Shown here one piece after another: positions 15,243 through 20,773 of a stretch of DNA of 20,773 bases. The stretch spans positions 208,039 to 228,811 of the forward strand of contig KE356562.1 of assembly GCA_000416005.1 (NCBI GenBank). The letters are read 5' to 3'. How positions within the stretch are numbered: position 1 is the first letter of the stretch; every line of letters begins with the position of its first letter. Made by a program: the position numbers and the translations under genes. This DNA comes from Haloquadratum sp. J07HQX50 (lineage in GTDB: Archaea; Halobacteriota; Halobacteria; Halobacteriales; Haloferacaceae). The notes beneath the pieces are model-generated. The model saw only the letters and a list, made by a program, of their open reading frames with translations, did not search any database and was not told the DNA's origin.

Positions 15243-16934
15243 CTCGCCGCTTCGGTTGACTGTTAGATTCGAGATTGTGTTACCGTTCCCGTCGAGTGAC
15301 CCGTTGAATGCCTCTCCGGTAGCATTTGCAATCGGCTCGAAGTCACTGCTACCGTTCAACGATGACTCGGTGGCTGACGCGTCGATATCGGTCGTCAGTT
15401 GATAATTCTCACCACGGGTGCTGGTGTTCTTATTGATCACTTGGAGATCGGTGACCGAGTTGGCGAGATACGGGTCATCCTCTGTCCCGCTGCCAATGTA
15501 CGTCGCCGTTAGCTCTGTACCATCTTCGCGCGTGTACGTGCGAACCGCGCCTTCTTCGACGGTGGTTGTCGTGCTCGTTGAGACGGCTGCATCACCTGCC
15601 ACAGCGAACGTTGGTTCGAACGTCCCAGCCGACGACTGGGTTAATGTGAATGTCGCAGTGCCGGTGTCGTCGGTCACAGCCGTAGCATTGTCAAGATCAG
15701 TAAGTCCATCCGAATCCTGAACCGTGATGACGAATCCATCGCTAGGATCATTATTCGCAGCCGCCACGGTAATCGAGACAGTAATTTGCTCTGCTCTGGC
15801 TCCACTCGCGCTGGTGGCATCAATCGTGTCGGCTGTTCGAGGCGGCTGCTCGGTTCCACTCGCCTGTGTCTGCAAGATTGGATACGTACTTGTTGTCTTC
15901 CAGGTTGTGGTGTAATTCAGCCCCTCCATGAGCGCAGTTGCCGCCCTATCCTGCATCTCTGCTGCCGCCGCAGTGTCTCCGACAGATCCGTACCCATCGA
16001 CGGTGACGGGCGTCCCGCTTCCGGTCGCATTCGTTTGGTTGGTCGCTCCTCTGTCCCAGTAGGATTCAGAAAGGTTGCCAGTGCCGTCACCGATGAGTCC
16101 GCCAACAGCACTACCACCTGTAACTTGCCCACGCGCGTACACGCGAGTCACGTCATTACCGTTGTCATCACCAATGAGACCGCCAATAGCTGTCCCATCA
16201 GCTGTGACGTTGCCTGCTGCGAAGGCATCTTGCACCGTCGTCGAACCAGTTCCGATCAGTCCACCGACATTGTTGCCTGTTGTATTCACATCGCCGGTTG
16301 CAGAGGCTTCTATCACCAGACTGCCGTTCGCATGATGCCCGATCAGTCCGCCGATATCATCACCGCTACCGTTGACAGTCACATCACCACTCGCCGAGGC
16401 GTTCCGCAGAGTATCCGTGCCCGAGATGTGTTGTAGATCACCGAACAATCCGCCCACTCGGCTCCCTGCCTGAGCAGTAATATTGCCTGTTGCGGAGACG
16501 TTCGTCACGTCTCCAGCGTTTTGTATCCGCCCAGCAAGACCACCAACGTGCACCGTGCCGGGAGATTCAGTATTGGTCGTGGTGACCTCACCGGTCGCAC
16601 GGGCGTCTGAGATGGTGATCGTATCAGCGTTGGCACCTGAATCACCGATCAGTCCGCCCACGTACTGGCCGGTCGTCGAGACTTCACCAGATGCCGAGAC
16701 GTTCACGATCGTCGCCGATTGACTCGGGTCGTGTGTCCCGATCAGTCCACCAACACCGTCTCCCGTCGTATTGACGGTCCCGTTCGCCGACGAGTCTCGG
16801 ACACTAGTATCCGTCTCACCGAGCAGGCCGCCGACCGAGTCGCCACCGCCCTGCACATCGGCGGTGGCCGCGGAGTTCGTGATAGCTTGTTCGCCGGTAT
16901 GATTACCCACGAGCCCACCGACTTGCGATCCGTT
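14144..16934 (-). CDS. Giant surface protein, middle section (GLUG arrays 3 and 4)
   Basis: About 930 codons sit in a third frame between the two frame breaks. The frame is open from 16958 to 13989, but residues before about 9 and after about 938 do not fit the repeats. It contains the rest of GLUG array 3 (VGGLIG-type rungs, residues 13-290), ending in YWDRGATNQ (300-308). A linker follows (MQDRAATALMEGLNYTTTW), then an Ig-like domain (about 370-470) and the anchor stretch DDPYLANSVTDLQVINK (494-510). Most of array 4 follows (about 573-936). It has no signal peptide and no plausible independent start, which supports its being an internal piece of one gene. Rungs are about 28-36 residues long and often carry the pattern N-x-S/T-A-x-G-x-V before the next VGGLIG. 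The first frame change is at about 16935 and the second at about 14144. Confidence 0.85.
15309..15914 (-). repeat. Linker-Ig-anchor module, copy 3 (more diverged)
   Basis: It has the same order (NYTTTWKTTSTYPILQTQ, EQPPRTADTIDATS, Ig-like, VEEGAVRTYTREDGTELTA, DDPYLANSVTDLQVINK) but shows more substitutions than copies 1 and 2 do to each other. It links arrays 3 and 4. Confidence 0.8.
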
Positions 16935-17337
16935 CAGCGGTGACGGTGCCGCTCGCACTGGCGCTGTTCACTTCGCCGGTGCTCGTGCCGACGAGGCCAC
17001 CAACCTGTGATCCAGTGGCGGTGACGGTCCCATTCGCGTCAGAGCCGCTCACCACGCCGTCACTCTCGCCTACCAATCCACCGATAGCCTGGGTTCCGTT
17101 TGTGATCACTGCCGCAGTCGAGTTGGTGACCACGCCACCAGCACTGATGTTTCCGGCAACACCACCAACGTGTTGGTCGCCATCGGCTGCACCCGACACA
17201 GTCACGTTCTGGATAGTACCAGTGCTGACGCCAGCCACCGTTCCGACGTCGGTACTCCCAACGACGGAAGCGTTCTCCATCGTCAGGTCCTGAATCACTC
17301 CGTCCGGCTCGAGGTCGCCGACAAGCCCAACTGAGCT
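16035..17337 (-). repeat. GLUG repeat array 3 (about 15 rungs, contains frame break 1)
   Basis: Five rungs lie before the frame break and ten after it, in unbroken rung register. The array includes one THDPSQSATIVNVSASG block equivalent to those of array 1 and closes with SESYWDRGATNQ. Confidence 0.85.
16931..16939 (-). other. Frame break 1 in the giant surface-protein gene
   Basis: Upstream frame: acc gct gaa cgg, giving SASGTVTAER and then nine residues to a stop at 16903. Downstream frame: aac gga tcg caa, giving NGSQVGGLVG. Removing the g at 16935 gives GTVTANGSQVGGLVG, almost identical to GTVTATGSQVGGLVG one rung earlier. The same kind of change (+1 base, or -2) as at the second break. 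Confidence 0.8.
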
Positions 17338-20300
17338 GCTCTCAGTTCGATTGACCGAGAGGTTCGAAATCGCGTGGCCGTCGCCGTCGATGGTGCCGTT
17401 GAACCCTGTGATCGGCTCGAAGCCACTGCCACCGTTCCACGTCGACTCGGTCGTGTCCAACGCGTCGATATCGGCGGCCAGCCGATAGTTGGCTGAACGC
17501 GCTGAGCTGCTGTTCTCGATCGCCTGGAGATCTGCCAGCGAGTCAATCAGATACGGATTATCAATCGTGCCGTTACCGTCGTACACCGCTGTGAGTTCTG
17601 TTTCGTCTTCACGCGTGTAGGTTCGAATCTCTCCTTCCTCAACGGTGACTGTCGTGCTTGTCGAAGCGGTCGAATCACCGACTATGCCAAATGTTGGTTC
17701 GAACGTGCCAGTAGATGACTCGCTGAAATTGAACGTTGCAGTGCCATCTTGATCAGTCACGGCTGTGACATTCTCGAGTGCAGTGATGTTCCCTGTATCT
17801 TGCACACTGACGAGGAAGCCATCATCACTGGCATTGGCAGTCGTCACGGTGACTGAAATCGAGACCTGCTCGTCCGTGACCGCACTCACGTCGGTGGAAC
17901 TTACTGTTTCAACCGTCCGAGGCGGTTGTTCATCCCCACCAGCCTGCGCTCGCAAGATTGGGTACTCGCTGGTCGTCTGCCAAGTCGTGGTGTAGTTCAG
18001 CCCCGGCATGAACTCTGTCGCTGCCCGGCCCTGCATCTTGATAGTGGGCAAGCCGATTTCACTACCCCCCGCGCTATCGAGCTGACCGGTCGATTGCTCG
18101 TCCCAGTACGCGCGCTCGACAGTTGCCGAACTTCTACCGATAAGCCCACCAACATTGCTGGACCCGGAAACGTTCCCAGCCGCAAATGCTTCGATAATTT
18201 GGGAGCCACTGTTTGCATCGCCGAATAGCCCGCCGATGGAATCACCACCGTTCTGGACCCCACCTGTTGCGTACACCTGTTCGACGCGACCATTGTTCCC
18301 CAGGTCTCCGGCGAATCCGCCCACTTCATCTCCACCATTCGCTTTGACCGTTGCAGACGTATGTGACTCGGTGATTGTTGTTCCACCTTCGAGAAGCACG
18401 CCAGCCAGTCCCCCGAGGTGTGCCTCACCACTCGCGGTCGTCGTCGCAGTTCCACCAGCTACGAAGACCCGGTTCATCGATCCGGAATGAGCGCCGACAA
18501 GTGGGCCAGTATTCTTTCCACCTGTGACATTAGGCGTAATAAGTGTTACATTGGAGACCGTGCTGTCGGAGCCGGTCGTTCCGAACAGCCCAACGTCTGT
18601 CTGGTCTCCACGGTCAATATAGAGGTCGGTGACCGCGTTACCGTCGCCATCGAGCGTCCCGGTAAACGTTGCAATCGGCTCAAACCCATCTCCACCGTTC
18701 CACGACTTGTTCGTAGCTGATGCGTTGATGTCGGTTGCCAGTTGGTAATTTGCACTGAGGGTGGTCGCATCTTTATTGATTGCTTGGAGGTCTGCGAGCG
18801 AGTCGATCAGGTACGGATTATCAACCGTTCCATTACCGCTGTACACCGCTGTCAACTCTTTGTTATCTTCACGCGTGTAGGTCCGAACCTCACCTTCCTC
18901 GATAGTGACCGTCGCGTTCGTCGAGACAGCTGAATCGCCCGCAACACTAAATCTTGGTTCGAACGTACCAGCTGCCGACTCATTGAACGTGAACGTCGCG
19001 GTCCCGGTCTGATTGGTCGTGGCTGTCGCATTGTCGAGTGCAGTGATGTTCCCTGTATCCTGTACGCTGACGAGGAACCCATCAGCACTGGCATTGACAG
19101 CCGTCACGGTGACTGAAATCGAGACCTGCTCGCCCTGAACCGCAGTTAGGTTCGTGGAACTCACCGTGTCGACTGTCCGGGGCGGTTGTTCGTTCCCACT
19201 CGCCTGTGCCTGCAAGATCGGATACTCGCTCGTGGTCTGCCAGGTCGTGGTGTAGTCCAGCCCATCCATGAATTCCGTCGCCGCCTGACCCTGCATCTCT
19301 GCTGCGTCCGTGGTATCACCAACCGCCCCGTAGCCGACGGTGTTATCCACATCTTCGGCTCTAGAACCGGTTGGACTCGACTGATTGGTCGCGCCTCTGT
19401 CCCAGTAGGACTCAGAGAGCGTGCCACTCTCTACGAATCTGTTCTGAAAATCCTTTATGACGGTAGTCCCAATGAGTCCACCGACACTATTCCCACCAAG
19501 CTTGGCCTGTCCACTGGCGTAGACGCGTGATGTGTCGCCGCTCGAGGTACCGATGAGTCCGCCGACCTTACTCCTCCCAGAGACGTTACCCTGTGCGTAT
19601 GAGTCCTGTACCACGCCAGCACGATGCCCCCCAATCAGCCCACCGATTGGCCCAGCTGCATCTGCGTTGACATCACCTGTCGCGGAGGCGTTTGCCACAA
19701 GGTTTGCCCCCGATTTGGGGGCAATTTGACCGATGAGTCCCCCAACACCCTGACCATTAGTACCAACGTTAGCGGAGACATTGACTCGGCCGGTGGCGGA
19801 GACGTTTGTGACGTTCTTCGTGTTTCGAATTAAGCCAATAAGCCCGCCGACGTAACCGCGACCGCTGCCGACCGCCGCGGTGACATCACCGCTTGCGCTC
19901 GCGTCAGAGACACTAACGGGTCTGGTCTGCCCCATGGATCCAACCAGTCCACCGACGCGTCCATTGCTGGTCGACACGTTACCTGATGCCGAGACGTTTG
20001 CTATTGTCGCTGCCTGACTGGGGTCGTGCTTGCCGATGAGTCCACCGACGTTGTTTTCAGTACTATTCACGTCCCCAGTTGCCGACGAACGTCGGATGGT
20101 GGTGGCGTCCGCCAATCCGAGTAATCCACCAACACTCTGGCCAGTCGCAGAGACGGTGCCCCGTGCGCTTGAGTCCTGAACCGTACCCCCACCACTGTAT
20201 GACCCGATCAATCCGCCGACTCGACCGTTCGTGTCAGTAGCAACATCACCTGTCGCGGAGGCATTTGCAACGACACGTGACGACGATTCGTGCTCAAGGC

Positions 20301-20773
20301 TACCGATGAGTCCACCGACGTATCCACTGACGACTTGTCCTGGAACGATAGAGGCATTGACCTGACCAGTGGCGGAGACGTTCGTCACGTTCCTCGCGTT
20401 TCGAATCTCACCGATGAGTCCACCGGTGAAAGCGTCAGTCCCGCTGAGATCCGATGTCGTAACATTGCCATCAGCACGCGCGTTCGAGACAGTGACAGGA
20501 GAACCGGAAATTGAACTGCCAACCAGTCCACCAACGCGCACGCCCCCACTGGTTGAAACACTACCCGACGCCGAGACATTTGCAATTGTCGCTGCCTGAC
20601 TGGGGTCGTGCTCGCCGATCAGTCCACCGACGTTAGATCCGGTAGTGCCGTTCACGCGCCCGCTCGCCGAGGAATCGGTCACGTTAGCCTGTGCTCGACC
20701 AATTAGCCCACCGGTGCTCCCGGTCCCGGTGACGGCTCCGGAGGCGTTCGTGTCGACCACCGGAATCGTGCTC
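16935..20773 (-). CDS. Giant surface protein, N-terminal-side section, partial (GLUG arrays 1, 2 and start of 3)
   Basis: This section is open to the right window edge, so the true start, signal peptide and promoter lie outside. About 1,276 codons are visible, with residue 1 placed at 20760. Seen: array 1 with 14 GGLxG rungs, including a duplicated 194-residue block, ending in YWDRGATNQ (452-460). A linker and Ig-like module follow (about 503-630), then the anchor DNPYLIDSLADLQAI (647-661). The short array 2 has six rungs and ends in YWDEQSTGQ (885-893). A second linker-Ig-anchor copy (923-1081) lies exactly 420 residues after the first, then array 3 begins. After TVTA (1272-1275) the frame runs into nine unrelated residues and a stop at 16903, while the repeat continues in the next frame. 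GLUG-type repeats are known from large surface and adhesin-like proteins. No cysteine is seen in this section. Confidence 0.85.
17401..17994 (-). repeat. Linker-Ig-anchor module, copy 2
   Basis: It has the same order as copy 1 (NYTTTWQTTSEYPILRAQ to GFEPITGFNGTIDG) and links arrays 2 and 3. A 30-bp stretch beginning at 17844 (gtcacggtgactgaaatcga...) recurs identically at 19104, showing DNA-level duplication or gene conversion. Confidence 0.82.
18085..18597 (-). repeat. GLUG repeat array 2 (short, six rungs)
   Basis: Six rungs (VGLFG, TGPLVG, LGGLAG, VGGFAG, IGGLFG, VGGLIG) are followed by the closing motif AYWDEQSTGQ. It lacks the HDPSQ/NVSATG block found in the other arrays. Its closing motif differs from the YWDRGATNQ of arrays 1, 3 and 4. 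Confidence 0.82.
18661..19254 (-). repeat. Linker-Ig-anchor module, copy 1
   Basis: The order is DYTTTWQTTSEYPILQAQ, then EQPPRTVDTVSST, an Ig-like domain of invasin/Big type, EEGEVRTYTRED, DNPYLIDSLADLQAINK and GFEPI. This module links GLUG arrays 1 and 2. It aligns with copy 2 at a constant offset of 1,260 bp. Confidence 0.82.
19381..20773 (-). repeat. GLUG repeat array 1 (partial, at least 14 rungs)
   Basis: Successive rungs end in V/I/T-GGL-I/V/L-G at residues 16, 44, 76, 112, 148, 181, 210, 238, 269, 304, 339, 372, 399 and 426 of this frame. The array closes with SESYWDRGATNQ. It extends past the window edge. Confidence 0.88.
19447..20610 (-). repeat. Tandem duplication of a 582-bp, multi-rung GLUG block
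   Basis: HDPSQAATIANVSASG occurs at residues 51 and 245 of this frame, exactly 194 codons apart. The DNA string gctgcctgactggggtcgtg recurs at 20591 and 20009. The rungs that follow align one by one in both copies: an SVSDA/TVSNA rung, NVTNVSATG, VANASATGDV, then a VVQDS/TVQDS rung. Related single copies occur in arrays 3 and 4. Confidence 0.78.

Noticed and set aside
14659..15402. Plus-strand 247-codon frame rich in SPTRPPT/SPTSPP patterns
   Set aside because: It is an antisense shadow of the VGGLIG repeats; each Pro-rich motif is the reverse complement of a GGL rung.
19704..19724. Perfect 8-bp hairpin TTGCCCCC-GATTT-GGGGGCAA
   Set aside because: It lies inside the giant coding sequence (APKSGANL) where the paralogous block has an equally long, non-palindromic segment. 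There is no T-run and no gene boundary, so chance is the simplest view.
13634..20773. Possible CRISPR array or satellite DNA because of regularly spaced similar units
   Set aside because: Units are about 85-110 bp, degenerate at DNA level, and in frame with a conserved protein motif. They are coding repeats, not direct repeats with unique spacers.

Overview
The window looks like chromosomal DNA of a haloarchaeon. Its proteins are acidic and rich in Asp, Glu, Ser and Thr. The solute-binding lipoprotein carries a Tat signal with a lipobox. Two genes have an AT-rich TATA-like box about 25 bp before the ATG, as in leaderless archaeal transcripts. The left 5.5 kb and the far right look moderately GC-rich; the potassium-channel region near 5.5-6.8 kb is visibly more AT-rich. 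No rRNA, tRNA, CRISPR array or complete mobile element was seen.

Layout. (1) 83-805 (+): sfsA, a PD-(D/E)xK-fold nuclease-like protein. (2) 806-1459: about 650 bp with no convincing gene, only a doubtful 42-codon ORF. (3) 1460-5469 (+): a compact four-gene ABC importer operon of the PotD-A-B-C (polyamine-type) family: Tat lipoprotein, ATPase and two permeases, joined by a 4-bp gap, an ATGA overlap and a 2-bp gap. Some polyamine-contacting residues appear substituted, so the substrate is open. (4) 5470-5932: intergenic region between convergent genes. (5) 5933-6745 (-): a six-TM voltage-gated K+ channel with a full S4 arginine ladder and a TVGYGD filter. (6) 6776 to the right edge (-): one enormous surface-protein gene, about 14 kb and cut by the window edge, so its N-terminus and promoter are missing.

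The giant gene is read in three successive frames joined at about 16935 and 14144. Each junction is explained by one extra base (or two missing). Repeat register and homology continue across both junctions, so I treat the three long ORFs as one frameshifted gene. Either there are two lesions or sequencing errors, or less likely programmed +1 frameshifting. From the N-terminal side it encodes four GLUG-repeat arrays (about 50 rungs, probably a beta-helix/solenoid) separated by three copies of a linker-Ig-like-anchor module. These are followed by Ig-like domains, a twice-used domain I do not recognise, cadherin-like and PKD-like domains, an Asp-rich calcium-loop segment and two carboxypeptidase-regulatory-like domains. 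The C-terminal end has a Ser/Asp/Gly stalk, a hydrophobic segment, an extremely basic region and three helix-hairpin-helix-like domains. An N-glycosylation sequon recurs at the same rung position, suggesting an ordered ladder of glycans. The channel gene starts 30 bp after the giant gene and may be co-transcribed with it.

The most unusual content is this architecture: a giant glycosylated solenoid adhesin coupled through a membrane segment to basic and HhH-like domains normally associated with nucleic acid or protein scaffolding inside cells.
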